Source of the DNA: CAVRXT01 sp963725655
Lineage (GTDB): Bacteria > Acidobacteriota > Terriglobia > Acidiferrales > UBA7541
Assembly: GCA_963725655.1 (NCBI GenBank)
Contig: CAVRYY010000003.1
Span: 1,192,180 to 1,256,179 of the forward strand
Length of the DNA: 64,000 bases
Direction: 5' to 3'
A program made the position numbers and the translations under genes. Below the pieces are notes generated by a model. It did not search any database. It was not told the DNA's origin and saw only the letters and a list, made by a program, of their open reading frames with translations. How positions within the stretch are numbered: position 1 is the first letter of the stretch; every line of letters begins with the position of its first letter. This document shows positions 27,280-36,145 of the stretch, piece after piece.

Positions 27280-29712
27280 ATGCCTTTGTATTGCGATGTC
27301 GCGCTCCCGGTCCCGCTGCGCCTGGCGTTTACCTACGCCGTCCCCGAAGCCTTCGCGGACGAGGAACTCATTGGCCGGCGCATCGTCGTGCCGTTTCGCA
27401 ATCGCGCCATGGTCGGTGTGGGTGTCGCCGTCAGCGGCGAGAAACCGGAGAGCACCCGCCTGAAAGAAATTGTCGAACTGCTCGATCCCGTTCCGGCCCT
27501 CGCGCCTCCGCTTCTCGAACTCGGCAAATGGGTCAGCCGCTACTACCTGGCCCCACTCGGCGAAACTCTCCGCTCCATGCTCCCTCCGGAGATCGAAATC
27601 CGCTACGACCGCGAATTTTCAATCACCCCGGAAGGTGGCGAATATCTGCTCAAGCTCGCCCAACCTCTGCTCGGCGACCCGAATCAAATCGCGGAATGGG
27701 AAGTGCTCAGCCTGCTCAACGCCTCGCCCGTCCCGATTTCGTCGGCGCGTTTGCGCAAAGTTCCGCTCGGTCCGGCGGCCGCGGAAAAACTTCGCCGCCG
27801 CGGTTTGCTCGCCGCGCAGGGTGTCAGCCTGCACCGCAAGGTTCGCACCAAGAAAATTGTTGCCTGGAATCCCGTGGCGGAAGCCGCCCCAGCCACCCCC
27901 GCGGACGAAAGGGTCCGCGACATCCTCGCCGCCATCCGCGGCCCTATGCCTCTCGCCTTTTTGCTGCAGGAGGCGCACGTCTCCAAAACCGTCGTCCAGC
28001 GTCTCGAGAAAAAAGGAATGCTCCTGAGTTGGGAGGAAGCGGTAACCACCGAAGAAGATCGCTGGGACACCGACTTCATCCCGCCCTCTAACGTCCTCAA
28101 TCCCGAACAGCGCAGCGCGCTCGATGAAGTTCAAAAATGGCTGGCCGCCCGCGAGTTTGTAGCCGGTCTATTGCACGGCGTCACCGGTAGCGGCAAGACC
28201 GAGGTCTATCTCGGCGCGGTGGAAGCGGCGATCGCTCAGGGCCGCTCCGCGTTGATTCTGGTTCCGGAGATCGCCCTCACCCTGTGGCTGAGCCGCTTGG
28301 TCCGCGCCCGTTTCGGCGCAGGCGTCGCCGTGCTGCACAGCGGGCTGCCCGAAAACGAGCGCGCGAGAGAGTGGTGGCGCGTTCGCCACGGCGACGCCCG
28401 GATCGTGGTGGGCACCCGTTCCGCGGTTTTCGCGCCGGTCGAAAATCTCGGTTTGGTAATCGTCGACGAAGAGCAGGAAGCCAGCTACAAGCAGGAAGAA
28501 ATTCCGCGCTACCACGGACGTGACACTGCGGTGATGCGCGCGCGCCTCGAAGGCGCCGTTGCCCTGTTAGGCTCTGCCACCCCATCGATGGAATCCTATC
28601 AAAACGCCCGCTCCGGCAAGTATCGTCTGCTGGAATTGCAGATGCGCGTCGAGAATCGCCCGCTTGCCGCTGTCGAAATCGTCGACCTCCGCTCGGAATT
28701 CAAGCGCACCCATCACGCCTCGCCGCTCTCCGATTCGCTGCGCACCGCGATCGCCGCGCGCTTGGAATCCGGCACTCAGGCCATGGTGCTGATCAATCGC
28801 CGCGGCTATTCGTGGTCGCAGCTCTGCCGCGGTTGCGGAGCCACCGCGCAGTGCCAGAACTGCAGCATCGCCCTCACTTATCACAAGCGCCGCAACCGCT
28901 TGATCTGCCACTACTGCGGCTATTCCATCGTGCCGCCAAAGGAATGCCCGAAATGCCGCGGCGATTATTTATATTTCGTCGGTGACGGCGCGGAGCGCAT
29001 CGAAGAATATCTCAACGAGCAATTTCCCCACGCTCGTGTCGCGCGCCTCGACCGCGATTCAGTCCGCACCAAGCGCGAATTTCAAAAAGTGTTGGGCGCG
29101 TTCGCCAACGGCGAGCTCGATATTCTCGTTGGCACCCAGATGGTCGCCAAAGGCCACGACTTTGAACGGGTCACCCTGGTTGGTGTGGTTTCATCGGACC
29201 TCGCCCTGGCCCGCCCCGATTTTCGCGCCGCCGAGCGCGCCTTCCAGCTTTTCACCCAGGTCGCTGGCCGCGCCGGCCGTGGCCGTCTCCCTGGCCAAGT
29301 GCTTATCGAAAGCTACTACCCTGAGCACTACGCCATTCAGCTCGCCCTCAAGCAGGATTACTTCTCCTTCTTCGAAAAAGAAGCCCACTTCCGCCGCCTC
29401 ATGCACTATCCGCCCTTTACCTACCTGGCCAACATCCTGGTGCGCGACAAGAAAATTGAAAACGCCATTCGTTGGTCGCGTGCCATCGGCGCCTACTTCG
29501 CTCCGTTTGAATCCAAAGGAATCAAAGTTCTAGGCCCGGCCGCCGCCCCGCTGGCACGCCTGCGCGAAGAGTACCGCTTCCAATTTCTACTAAAAGCCCA
29601 GCGCCGCGCCGTCCTGACCGAAGCCCTTTCCGGCTGCCTGGATTTCTGCGCCGAAAAAGAATTGCCCGCCACCGCAGTAATCGTGGACATGGACCCAATG
29701 ACCCTAAGCTAG
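27280..29712 (+). CDS. priA: Primosomal protein N' (replication restart helicase)
   Basis: PriA binds stalled forks and reloads the replicative helicase. The 810 residues show the N-terminal fork-binding domain and a winged-helix part. The helicase motor has Walker A HGVTGSGKTEVYL, DEEx box VIVDEEQEASYKQEE and GSATPSMES. A zinc-binding Cys array (CRGCGATAQCQNCSIAL, CHYCGY, CPKCRGDYL) and the motif VAGRAGRG follow. The DEEx box reads DEEQ rather than the common DEEH, a tolerated variant. It ends the 22-29.7 kb housekeeping run. Confidence 0.97.
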   Translation: MPLYCDVALPVPLRLAFTYAVPEAFADEELIGRRIVVPFRNRAMVGVGVAVSGEKPESTRLKEIVELLDPVPALAPPLLELGKWVSRYYLAPLGETLRSMLPPEIEIRYDREFSITPEGGEYLLKLAQPLLGDPNQIAEWEVLSLLNASPVPISSARLRKVPLGPAAAEKLRRRGLLAAQGVSLHRKVRTKKIVAWNPVAEAAPATPADERVRDILAAIRGPMPLAFLLQEAHVSKTVVQRLEKKGMLLSWEEAVTTEEDRWDTDFIPPSNVLNPEQRSALDEVQKWLAAREFVAGLLHGVTGSGKTEVYLGAVEAAIAQGRSALILVPEIALTLWLSRLVRARFGAGVAVLHSGLPENERAREWWRVRHGDARIVVGTRSAVFAPVENLGLVIVDEEQEASYKQEEIPRYHGRDTAVMRARLEGAVALLGSATPSMESYQNARSGKYRLLELQMRVENRPLAAVEIVDLRSEFKRTHHASPLSDSLRTAIAARLESGTQAMVLINRRGYSWSQLCRGCGATAQCQNCSIALTYHKRRNRLICHYCGYSIVPPKECPKCRGDYLYFVGDGAERIEEYLNEQFPHARVARLDRDSVRTKREFQKVLGAFANGELDILVGTQMVAKGHDFERVTLVGVVSSDLALARPDFRAAERAFQLFTQVAGRAGRGRLPGQVLIESYYPEHYAIQLALKQDYFSFFEKEAHFRRLMHYPPFTYLANILVRDKKIENAIRWSRAIGAYFAPFESKGIKVLGPAAAPLARLREEYRFQFLLKAQRRAVLTEALSGCLDFCAEKELPATAVIVDMDPMTLS

Positions 29713-29770
29713 CCCATCCCTAAATCACATCCGCACTCTGAAATCCGCAGTCCGTAGCCCCGACAATCGT

Positions 29771-30010
29771 GTCGGAAAAAATCCCAAACACAATGCCGCC
29801 ATCGAATCCAAATCCGCGCAAAGCTTATCCCAATACGCCTTCGCTTTTCATTTGTTCGCGCGTCTCGTATTGACACAAACTATTTGCGCCGACCACGAAC
29901 ACGAAATCTGCGGTTTGTATCCGGACAGCCGTGCCGGAAAAAATCCCAAACGCCATACGCCCCAGCCCTTTTCCTCCGAAAAAAATCCAGGCGTCTCGTA
30001 TTGATACAAA
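29771..30010. repeat. Imperfect direct repeat, two copies
   Basis: Copy one begins near 29771 (GTCGGAAAAAATCCCAAAC) and ends at 29879. Copy two begins near 29933 (GCCGGAAAAAATCCCAAAC) and ends at 30010. Both end with CGTCTCGTATTGAYACAAA. The inner parts differ by about 31 bases in length, so the copies have diverged by indels. Confidence 0.65.
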
Positions 30011-30036
30011 ATGATTGTGCGGCCAACACAGGAAAT

Positions 30037-30067
30037 CTAAGGAGCCGGAGAAGATCCGGCTCCTTAG
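30037..30067. terminator. Perfect 13-bp stem hairpin between convergent genes
   Basis: CTAAGGAGCCGGA, a GAAGA loop, then TCCGGCTCCTTAG. The stem is perfect and stable, but no T-run follows on either side. It may be a bidirectional terminator or 3'-end stabiliser for priA and the opposing protease gene. Confidence 0.5.
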
Positions 30068-30363
30068 TTCATTGAGGTATGAGTGTTATAAAGTTTCCAG
30101 CGATGAATTAAAATCATTCATTGCACTCAGCGTGCCAAAACTTTTCGACCACAACCTCTCTGCAATCTTCAAAAGTATGGTTGCAGTACGATCTAGTAAT
30201 GGATCGCCGAAAGCACTCGACGTCGGTAGAATTTTCTACACAGAAAAATGTGCGTGTCATGTTGAGACGTAAATCGCCAATCCCACGGCCCCAGAATGCA
30301 TGCTCGTCATTCGATTCTTTCCAGCGGGAATCTCACATCGAGAAAAATACTTCGAGGAAGACT

Positions 30364-31350
30364 TCAAGGATTGGTGGTTGGCCACAACGTGAAGCTCAGC
30401 AGAAATATCAGCAGTGCCGCGATCGCCCACAATCGCCGCTTGGCATCCAGGCTCTCGTAAGGGTCGTACAGCGTCGGGTGCCGGAACCGCAGTGACAGCA
30501 CGCACAGCAGCAGGCCCCAGAACACCCATCCGCGCCAGTACACCATTCCCATCCCGACCAGCGTCAACGCAGCGGCCAGCGAGATTCGCCGGTGATACCG
30601 GTTGGTCAGGCTATAGATGATGTGTCCGCCGTCCAATTGCCATGCAGGCAACAGATTCAGCGCGGTCGCGAACAGCCCCACCCATGCCGCCTGTCCCACT
30701 GGATGCAGCAAAAAATTCTCAGGCGTCGCGTGCGGGTGAAACATCCCGATCAGTATCTGCAGCAGCGGTGGACTTCCGAAAACGACCAAGGCGTTTGCCT
30801 GCGCGTCCGGAATCACTTTCGAATAGTAGACCGCGATGGCCATCGCCGGTACCGCCACCAGAAACCCGGCCACCGGTCCGGCGATTCCCACGTCAAACAG
30901 CGCCCTCCGCGTAGGTATCGGAGATCGAATGCGAATAAACGCGCCGAACGTCCCGAAAAGAGATGGAGCGGGAAGAAAGTACGGATAGCTGACGTCGATC
31001 CCATACAATTTGCACGCGAAGTAGTGGCCTAGTTCGTGCGCCATCAGGATCGTCAGCAACGTAAACGAAAATGGGATTCCGCTTAGCAGCAGCCAGGGAT
31101 GCAGCAGCGGGTGCACCATCACTGAGAACAGTTCGCCGTCGGAGAAGGGCGCTACGTTGTTGGCGTACGACCGCGCAAACTCGGCTCCCACCGCCAGCGT
31201 CGAGAATACCGTTACGATGAACAGCGCCAGCGGCACCGCGATCGGCTTTTGTGCTGGCCGCCGCATTGGCCGGGGAAGGTCCACATACGGCATGGAATCC
31301 GCGTCGAGAACCTCGACACCGGGCTCGATGTAGGGGTAGCTGTCACTCAT
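30364..31350 (-). CDS. Site-2-protease-type intramembrane metalloprotease (M50 family)
   Basis: A polytopic membrane protein with the zinc motif HELGH in ILMAHELGHYFACKLYG and the second M50 motif in LLPAWQLDGGHIIYS. Several hydrophobic helices flank both. Members cut transmembrane segments of regulators or act in envelope quality control; the target here is unknown. The frame can be extended to a GTG at 31404. I prefer ATG 31350 because the extra 18 residues look uncoded (RGEKKSHFETVLVHC), but neither start has a clear ribosome site. Confidence 0.9.
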   Translation of the reverse strand: MSDSYPYIEPGVEVLDADSMPYVDLPRPMRRPAQKPIAVPLALFIVTVFSTLAVGAEFARSYANNVAPFSDGELFSVMVHPLLHPWLLLSGIPFSFTLLTILMAHELGHYFACKLYGIDVSYPYFLPAPSLFGTFGAFIRIRSPIPTRRALFDVGIAGPVAGFLVAVPAMAIAVYYSKVIPDAQANALVVFGSPPLLQILIGMFHPHATPENFLLHPVGQAAWVGLFATALNLLPAWQLDGGHIIYSLTNRYHRRISLAAALTLVGMGMVYWRGWVFWGLLLCVLSLRFRHPTLYDPYESLDAKRRLWAIAALLIFLLSFTLWPTTNP

Positions 31351-31509
31351 TGCGGCGCAGTGCACCAACACTGTTTCAAAGTGGGATTTTTTCTCACCGC
31401 GCACCTTCGGCCGGTGCGGCCGTTACTTCGGGGACGGCTCATACGGCGTCCGTACGCCGTTTCGAGAGTAGCGGAGATAAACTGCCAGGCGGGAACGGTC
31501 GATCTGCTT

Positions 31510-31776
31510 CTACAGTGCCTGCAGCTCTTTGCCGGGCTTAAACCGCACCGCTTTGCCGGGCGGGATGCTAACTTGCTGGCCGGTGCGTGGGTTACGGCCT
31601 ATTCCGGTCTTGCGGGGCTTCACGTTGAAGACTCCAAATCGGCGAAGCTCAATGCGCTGCCCGCGGCCCAGCGCGTTCTTCATCGCCTCAAATACCGTCT
31701 CCACTGCCTGCTCGGCCCGAGTCCGGGTGATGTTCGTTTTGGCTACCACCGCGTTGACGATGTCGAGTTTGATCAA
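31510..31776 (-). CDS. hup: HU-family DNA-binding protein
   Basis: A histone-like protein of 88 residues: IKLDIVNAVVAKTNI, QAVETVFEAMKNAL, GQRIELRRFGVFNVKPRKTG, the RNPRTGQQVSIP arm and VRFKPGKEL. A longer frame up to 31932 exists, but the family start matches TTG at 31776, preceded by GGAGGCGGAA. A strong promoter lies upstream at 31805-31833. It would bend and compact DNA, like IHF/HU. Confidence 0.95.
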   Translation of the reverse strand: MIKLDIVNAVVAKTNITRTRAEQAVETVFEAMKNALGRGQRIELRRFGVFNVKPRKTGIGRNPRTGQQVSIPPGKAVRFKPGKELQAL

Positions 31777-31804
31777 TTCCGCCTCCCACTCACAACACAA
31801 CTCT

Positions 31805-31833
31805 ATGCTAGACAGTGGGTTGCGGGTTGTCAA
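31805..31833 (-). promoter_or_regulatory. Strong sigma-70-type promoter of the HU gene
   Basis: On the minus strand a perfect TTGACA (31833-31828), 17 bases, then TAGCAT (31810-31805). The leader before the TTG start is about 22 bases. The box quality fits an abundant nucleoid protein. Confidence 0.7.
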
Positions 31834-31897
31834 GCGTACCCCGCTGTAATAAAATGCGCAGTTCCTAAACTGCCCCACCCTTCCCTGAGGAGCTTCT

Positions 31898-32452
31898 ATG
31901 ACTGTCAAGTCGGACCGCTGGATTCGGCGCATGGCGCTGGAGCAGAAAATGATCGAGCCCTTCGCCGACCGCCAGGTGCGGGATGGGGTTATCAGCTACG
32001 GCGTCTCTTCCTATGGCTACGACATGCGCGTCGCCGACGAATTCCGCATCTTTACCAACGTGAATTCCTCGATTGTCGATCCCAAGAACTTCGACGCCAA
32101 ATCCTTCGTCGAATTCCAGGGCCCGGTGTGCATCGTTCCACCGAATTCCTTTGCCTTGGGCCGCTCGGTCGAATACTTCCGTATTCCCCGCAGCACCCTC
32201 ACCATTTGCGTAGGGAAGTCCACCTACGCCCGCTGCGGCATCATCGTGAACGTTACGCCCTTCGAGCCCGAATGGGAGGGCTTCGTCACCCTCGAGATCA
32301 GCAATACCACTCCTCTGCCCGCCAAGATCTACGCCAATGAAGGCCTGGCCCAGGTGATCTTCTTCGAATCCGACGAAGTCTGCGAGATTTCCTACAAGGA
32401 TAAAAAGGGGAAATACCAATCGCAGCAGGGTATCGTCCTGCCACGCATGTAG
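31898..32452 (+). CDS. dcd: dCTP deaminase
   Basis: It converts dCTP to dUTP on the way to dTTP. The 184 residues show SSYGYDMRVADEF, the substrate segment RSTLTICVGKSTYARCG and the catalytic-Glu region PFEPEWEGFVTLEISN, full length for the family. It has GAGGAG before its ATG and diverges from the HU gene. The C-terminus YQSQQGIVLPRM is typical. Confidence 0.97.
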   Translation: MTVKSDRWIRRMALEQKMIEPFADRQVRDGVISYGVSSYGYDMRVADEFRIFTNVNSSIVDPKNFDAKSFVEFQGPVCIVPPNSFALGRSVEYFRIPRSTLTICVGKSTYARCGIIVNVTPFEPEWEGFVTLEISNTTPLPAKIYANEGLAQVIFFESDEVCEISYKDKKGKYQSQQGIVLPRM

Positions 32453-32466
32453 CTCCGATCTTTTCC

Positions 32467-32498
32467 GCTCGGCGGAGCTCGCGGCCGCCCCGCCGAGC
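32467..32498. terminator. Hairpin between convergent dcd and nitroreductase
   Basis: Arms GCTCGGCGG (32467-32475) and CCGCCGAGC (32490-32498) with a 14-base loop, located exactly between two convergent stop codons. There is no T-run, so it is a weak candidate for a shared terminator. Confidence 0.45.
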
Positions 32499-32505
32499 GC
32501 TCCTG

Positions 32506-33111
32506 CTATTCCTTAAACAGCTTCGACGGCTCCGCCCAGCGCCCCTCAAATACGAACGAACTCGACGCCTTGCGCTTGCTCGGTCCCAATTCCGACTCGC
32601 GGCGTTTCTCGGACAGCGTATTCGGGTCGCCTGGATAGCCCACCGCGATCCCGGTGACCGGATCGAATCCCTCAGGTATCCCGTACACCTCTCGCACTTT
32701 ATCCACCACGATTCCCGCCATTTGATGGACCTGCAACCCTTCCGCCACCGCCTCCAGCGCCATGTTCGCCACCGATTGCCCCACATCGTAGTAGGCGGTG
32801 CGAATTGGGGCCCCGGATTTCTCGAAATTCAGCCGTGCCACTGAGATCATCAGCACCGGCGCGTTCTTCGCCCAGCCAATGTTGCCCTCCACCAGGCAAC
32901 TCAACATTTGCTCGAATTCCTGCGGTTCATCCTTGGTGGCCACGATGAAGTTCCACGGTTGCTCGTTGGCGCAGGATGCCGCCCAGCGCGCCGCCTCCAG
33001 CAGGCTGCGCAGCGTGCCCGGCTCCACCCGCCGTTCGGAAAACGCCCGCGGGCTCCAGCGATGCTTAAAAAGGTTGTGGATCGCATACGCGACGTCGGCA
33101 ACTTTTTCCAT
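32506..33111 (-). CDS. Nitroreductase-family FMN oxidoreductase
   Basis: A 201-residue single-domain nitroreductase. Visible are the N-terminal HRWSPRAFSERRVEPG (FMN phosphate), EAARWAASCANEQPWNFIV, the dimer segment YDVGQSVANMALEA and PVTGIAVGYPGDP. Such enzymes reduce quinones, nitro compounds or enones with NAD(P)H. GGAGA precedes the ATG. It is the last gene of a minus-strand cluster with DoxX, pirin and MarR, the typical make-up of a quinone or electrophile stress regulon. Confidence 0.93.
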   Translation of the reverse strand: MEKVADVAYAIHNLFKHRWSPRAFSERRVEPGTLRSLLEAARWAASCANEQPWNFIVATKDEPQEFEQMLSCLVEGNIGWAKNAPVLMISVARLNFEKSGAPIRTAYYDVGQSVANMALEAVAEGLQVHQMAGIVVDKVREVYGIPEGFDPVTGIAVGYPGDPNTLSEKRRESELGPSKRKASSSFVFEGRWAEPSKLFKE

Positions 33112-33137
33112 GTCAGTTTTCTCTCCGGTTCATCACC

Positions 33138-33160
33138 TGTGGCCAGCCAATCTGGCTGTA
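33138..33160. repeat. Short palindromic repeat, family R1
   Basis: TGTGGCCAGCCAATCTGGCTGTA: a diverged copy of the GTGGCACAGCCA-N3-TGGCTGTG element, located in the 5' gap of the nitroreductase gene. Confidence 0.6.
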
Positions 33161-33236
33161 GGCCCGAAAATCCTTCCCAAATGAACTGGCGCACCTAACC
33201 GATCAAGGTGCGCCTGCTCGCTGTTCCGACTGCGCC

Positions 33237-33641
33237 TTACGCCGAATGCCTTCTTGCGTCGACCGAAAGACTTCCGGCGCCATTCGCCGCAATGGTTAGC
33301 AACCCGCCCATGATCGCTATGTTCTTCAGGAAATGGGCCATCTGGTTCTGCTGCTCCATGCCCGTCCCCGTCCAGAAGTTGTGGAAGATAAGCGTGGTCG
33401 GGATCAAGAACAGGAACAGTATCCAAGCCGCGGCTCGCGCCTGAAACCCCACCAGCAGCGACAGGCCGACGCCGAGTTCGATCAAAATCGTCAACGCTAG
33501 CGCCACCGGTGCCATCGGGAATCCCTTGGAATGCAAGACGCCCGCCATCATTCCGAATCCCATGATCTTCATGAATCCGCTCAACACGAATATGAGACTA
33601 ATCAAGATACGTCCTACCAGGCTTGTCACTCCGCTGTTCAT
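33237..33641 (-). CDS. DoxX-family membrane protein
   Basis: A 134-residue protein with four hydrophobic segments and the DoxX start (VGRILISLIFVLSGFMKI) and later LTILIELGVGLSLLVGFQ. DoxX proteins are small quinone-pathway or redox-stress membrane proteins, often next to pirins and MarR regulators. AAGGAG sits 6-7 bases before the ATG. Confidence 0.92.
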   Translation of the reverse strand: MNSGVTSLVGRILISLIFVLSGFMKIMGFGMMAGVLHSKGFPMAPVALALTILIELGVGLSLLVGFQARAAAWILFLFLIPTTLIFHNFWTGTGMEQQNQMAHFLKNIAIMGGLLTIAANGAGSLSVDARRHSA

Positions 33642-33713
33642 TTCGGTCTCCTTGTATTCCTATCGTCATCCTCGAACCAAATCCTTAAATCGATCCTGGG
33701 GCCGTAAGCGCTC

Positions 33714-34403
33714 TTACTTCAAATCAAACAGCAGGAGTTCCGATGCTTCTCTGGTGTGGCACACCAGTTTCTTCTCGTCGCTCACCGCCGCGCCGTCTCC
33801 AGCCTTCAGCTTCACTCCGTTCACTTCCACCGCGCCTCGCGCCACTTGCAGCCACGCTTTCCGTCCGGGCTTCAGAGCGTAGGTCGCTTCGTCGCCCGCC
33901 TTCAGCCGCGCCGCAAAAAGTTCGGCATCCTGGTGCAGGCTGATCACTCCCTGTTTGCCGGCCAGCGGATGGAATCCGCCCGCCAGATCCTCCGCCGAAA
34001 ACGTGTGTTGCTCGTATTTCGGCTTCAGCCCCTTCTTGTCCGGCTCGATCCAGATTTGCAGCAGATGTACCGGTTTGCTGGGCGAAGGATTGAACTCGCT
34101 GTGCATGATCCCTGTTCCCGCGCTCATGTATTGCAGATCGCCCGGACGAATCACCGCGCCGGTGCCCATGTTGTCGCGATGTTCCAGCGATCCTTCCAAA
34201 ACGTAGGTCAAAATCTCCATGTCGCGGTGCGGATGCATCCCAAAGCCTTTGCCCGGCGCGACCACGTCCTCGTTGATCACCCGCAACGGCCCAAATCCCA
34301 TGTGCTGCGGGTCGTAATATCGATCGAACGAAAACGAAAATTTGGTGTCCAGCCAATCCATCCGGTTCTTACCGCGTTCCTCACTCGGTCGTATTTGAAT
34401 CAT
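33714..34403 (-). CDS. Pirin-family bicupin (YhhW/quercetinase-like)
   Basis: A 229-residue bicupin. The N-terminal cupin has the metal ligands His and His in MHPHRDMEI, His in LEHRDN and Glu in MHSEFNPS. The C-terminal cupin lacks the ligands. Bacterial pirins of this length include YhhW-like quercetinases. GGAG precedes ATG by 7 bases. It sits between MarR and DoxX on the same strand, so co-regulation is likely. Confidence 0.93.
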   Translation of the reverse strand: MIQIRPSEERGKNRMDWLDTKFSFSFDRYYDPQHMGFGPLRVINEDVVAPGKGFGMHPHRDMEILTYVLEGSLEHRDNMGTGAVIRPGDLQYMSAGTGIMHSEFNPSPSKPVHLLQIWIEPDKKGLKPKYEQHTFSAEDLAGGFHPLAGKQGVISLHQDAELFAARLKAGDEATYALKPGRKAWLQVARGAVEVNGVKLKAGDGAAVSDEKKLVCHTREASELLLFDLK

Positions 34404-34469
34404 CTCAGTCTCCTATGCGCCAGTTCTTTAAGTCCGCGCCAATCCACAACCCATGTCCCCGCGGGCGTC

Positions 34470-34493
34470 GTGGCACAGCCAACCTGGCTGTGC
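34470..34493. repeat. Short palindromic repeat, family R1
   Basis: GTGGCACAGCCA, ACC, TGGCTGTGC: identical in its core to the copy at 26232. It lies in the gap between the MarR and pirin genes and could form a hairpin in a shared transcript. Confidence 0.75.
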
Positions 34494-34544
34494 GACTCAG
34501 CCACAACCAACAACTCATCTCATCGCTAAATGGGGCCGCCCGCT

Positions 34545-35054
34545 TCAAGCCTTGCTCGCCGCATCTTGGGCGCCTTTCGTCTTCGACTTCGGCTCGCCCT
34601 TCGGTCTTCCGAGCGACTTCCCAAGCTTCCGGCACAGCTCCCGCAGTGTTTCCTGCTCCCGAGAAGTGAGCCCGCCAAATTCGCCAAGTAGAAACGCGAC
34701 GTGCGCTGGGAAAACCTGCACGATGCGCGCCCGCCCTTTAGGCGTCAGGCTAACCAGCACCTTCCGCCGGTCGTCCGGTTGCCGCTCCCGCCGTACCCAG
34801 CCCTTCTTCTCCAGGTTGTCGATCACCATGGTCAGGTTTCCGCCGCTGCGCAGCAGCTTCTCCCCCAGTTGCCGCTGGCAAAGCGGTCCCAGATGAAAGA
34901 GCGCTTCCATCGTGCCGAACTGGCCGTGCGTGAGCCCCTGCGATTCCAGCAGCAGCGCGCCGCGGGAAGCTAGCGAGTCGCTGGCCCGCATCAGGTTGAT
35001 GAAAGCGTTGAGCGCTCTCACCTCGTTTTCCGCGCCTTTGTAGTGGGTCGGCAT
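34545..35054 (-). CDS. MarR-family transcriptional regulator
   Basis: A 169-residue winged-helix repressor: LTHGQFGTMEALFHLGPLC, QRQLGEKLLRSGGNLTMVIDNLEKKGWV, the wing RERQPDDRRKVLVSLTPKG, and a Lys-rich tail. It probably senses a small electrophile or phenolic compound and controls itself and the pirin-DoxX-nitroreductase genes. Two palindromes that could be its operators begin 3 bases upstream of its ATG. No good ribosome site is seen. Confidence 0.93.
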   Translation of the reverse strand: MPTHYKGAENEVRALNAFINLMRASDSLASRGALLLESQGLTHGQFGTMEALFHLGPLCQRQLGEKLLRSGGNLTMVIDNLEKKGWVRRERQPDDRRKVLVSLTPKGRARIVQVFPAHVAFLLGEFGGLTSREQETLRELCRKLGKSLGRPKGEPKSKTKGAQDAASKA

Positions 35055-35057
35055 AAT

Positions 35058-35086
35058 GGTTCAATATCGAACCGTTTGATATTAAA
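35058..35086. promoter_or_regulatory. Paired candidate MarR operators
   Basis: Two imperfect palindromes, GGTTCAATATCGAACC (35058-35073) and TTTGATATTAAA (35075-35086), share the pattern TTYnATATnRAA and are centred 16-17 bases apart. They lie immediately before the marR start, where a bound repressor would block its own promoter. Confidence 0.55.
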
Positions 35087-35155
35087 TCATTGCTCCGCAG
35101 TTGTCAAGGGCCTGCCCGGCGGCCGTCGAACCTGGTTTTCACTGGCTGGAATTTC

Positions 35156-35875
35156 TTAGGGTTTCGCTCGCGGACGCATCTGGATTTCGCTGATGAAGCT
35201 CTGCTCGCCCTGCGTCAGGATCATCTCCACCGCATGCGCCACGTCTTCCGCCTGCAGCAGTTTCGATGGGTCCCGCCCGCTATGATTGGAAAACTCCGTC
35301 CCCACCGAACCAGGGCACACCGCCGCCACGCGAATCCCGTGCCCCCGCAAGTCTTCCGCCATGCACCCGGTCAGCCCCATCAATCCCCACTTCGAGGCGC
35401 AATACACGCTGCCATTCGGGAACGTGTTCTTCCCGGCCAGCGAACTGATATTGATGATGCTCCCGCTTCCGCGCGCGATCATTTCCGGCACCACCGCCTT
35501 ACTGAGCAGGAACACCGCCTTCAAATTGGTGTCTAACATAGTGTCCCAATCGGACTCGCTAAACTCATGCACCGGCTTAAACCATCCCAGACCGGCGTTA
35601 TTCACCAGCACTTCGACTTCGCCCACGGCGCGATGCACCTCTTCCACCAGCCGCAGAATTTCCTCCGGCCGCATCATATCGGCGACGAACGGCGTGGCGT
35701 CGTAGCCCGCACCTTGCAGTTCGCCGATCGCGGTTTTCAGGGCATCGCGATTGCGCCCGGTAATCGCCAGCCGCGCCCCCAGCTTGCCCAGCGTCCTGGC
35801 GATGGCCAGTCCAATACCTCGATTTCCGCCGGTAATCAGCGCGATCTTTCCAGAAAACGGCTTTTCAAGTACCAT
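35156..35875 (-). CDS. Short-chain dehydrogenase/reductase (SDR)
   Basis: A classical NAD(P)-dependent SDR, 239 residues. The cofactor motif is TGGNRGIG, followed by NNAG in LVNNAGLG and SIINISSLAG with the catalytic Ser. The Tyr and Lys lie in YCASKWG, then PGSVGTEFS. Substrate unknown. Start ATG 35875 is chosen over 35893 because AAAGGAG precedes it by 6 bases. It is on the same strand as, and 101 bases before, the MarR gene. Confidence 0.93.
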   Translation of the reverse strand: MVLEKPFSGKIALITGGNRGIGLAIARTLGKLGARLAITGRNRDALKTAIGELQGAGYDATPFVADMMRPEEILRLVEEVHRAVGEVEVLVNNAGLGWFKPVHEFSESDWDTMLDTNLKAVFLLSKAVVPEMIARGSGSIINISSLAGKNTFPNGSVYCASKWGLMGLTGCMAEDLRGHGIRVAAVCPGSVGTEFSNHSGRDPSKLLQAEDVAHAVEMILTQGEQSFISEIQMRPRAKP

Positions 35876-36015
35876 GAAATCTCCTTTGGCCACGCAACTT
35901 CTATCGAGTTTCGCGATCTAAGGTTTAGGCATCTTATCACTGGGCTGGCCACTGTCCTCGGGCGCCCAGGAGCTCCACATCTTTGTTGCGTCGCACCATT
36001 TGAAAAGAAAGGGAC

Positions 36016-36044
36016 TTGCGCCTTCGGAGATGCTTTCCTATAAT
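36016..36044 (+). promoter_or_regulatory. Sigma-70-type promoter of the TPR protein gene
   Basis: TTGCGC (36016-36021), 17 bases, perfect TATAAT (36039-36044). The transcript would begin about 95 bases before the ATG at 36146, which has GGAGG in front. Confidence 0.6.
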
Positions 36045-36145
36045 CCGTCTGCGTTTCCGTTATTTCGGCATCTCCAGGGGTTCCGGCCCTTATACTTTCG
36101 ATCGGTGACGATCCCGGATCTGCTTTAGGGAGGCAGGACAAGCAC

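Larger units (their letters stand above)
29713..30363. other. Intergenic region with imperfect direct repeats and a perfect hairpin
   Basis: About 650 bases between convergent priA and the M50 protease gene. I see no supported gene. It holds two imperfect copies of a repeat: GGAAAAAATCCCAAAC near 29773 and 29935, and CGTCTCGTATTGA(C/T)ACAAA at 29861 and 29992. A perfect inverted repeat lies at 30037-30067. Confidence 0.7.
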
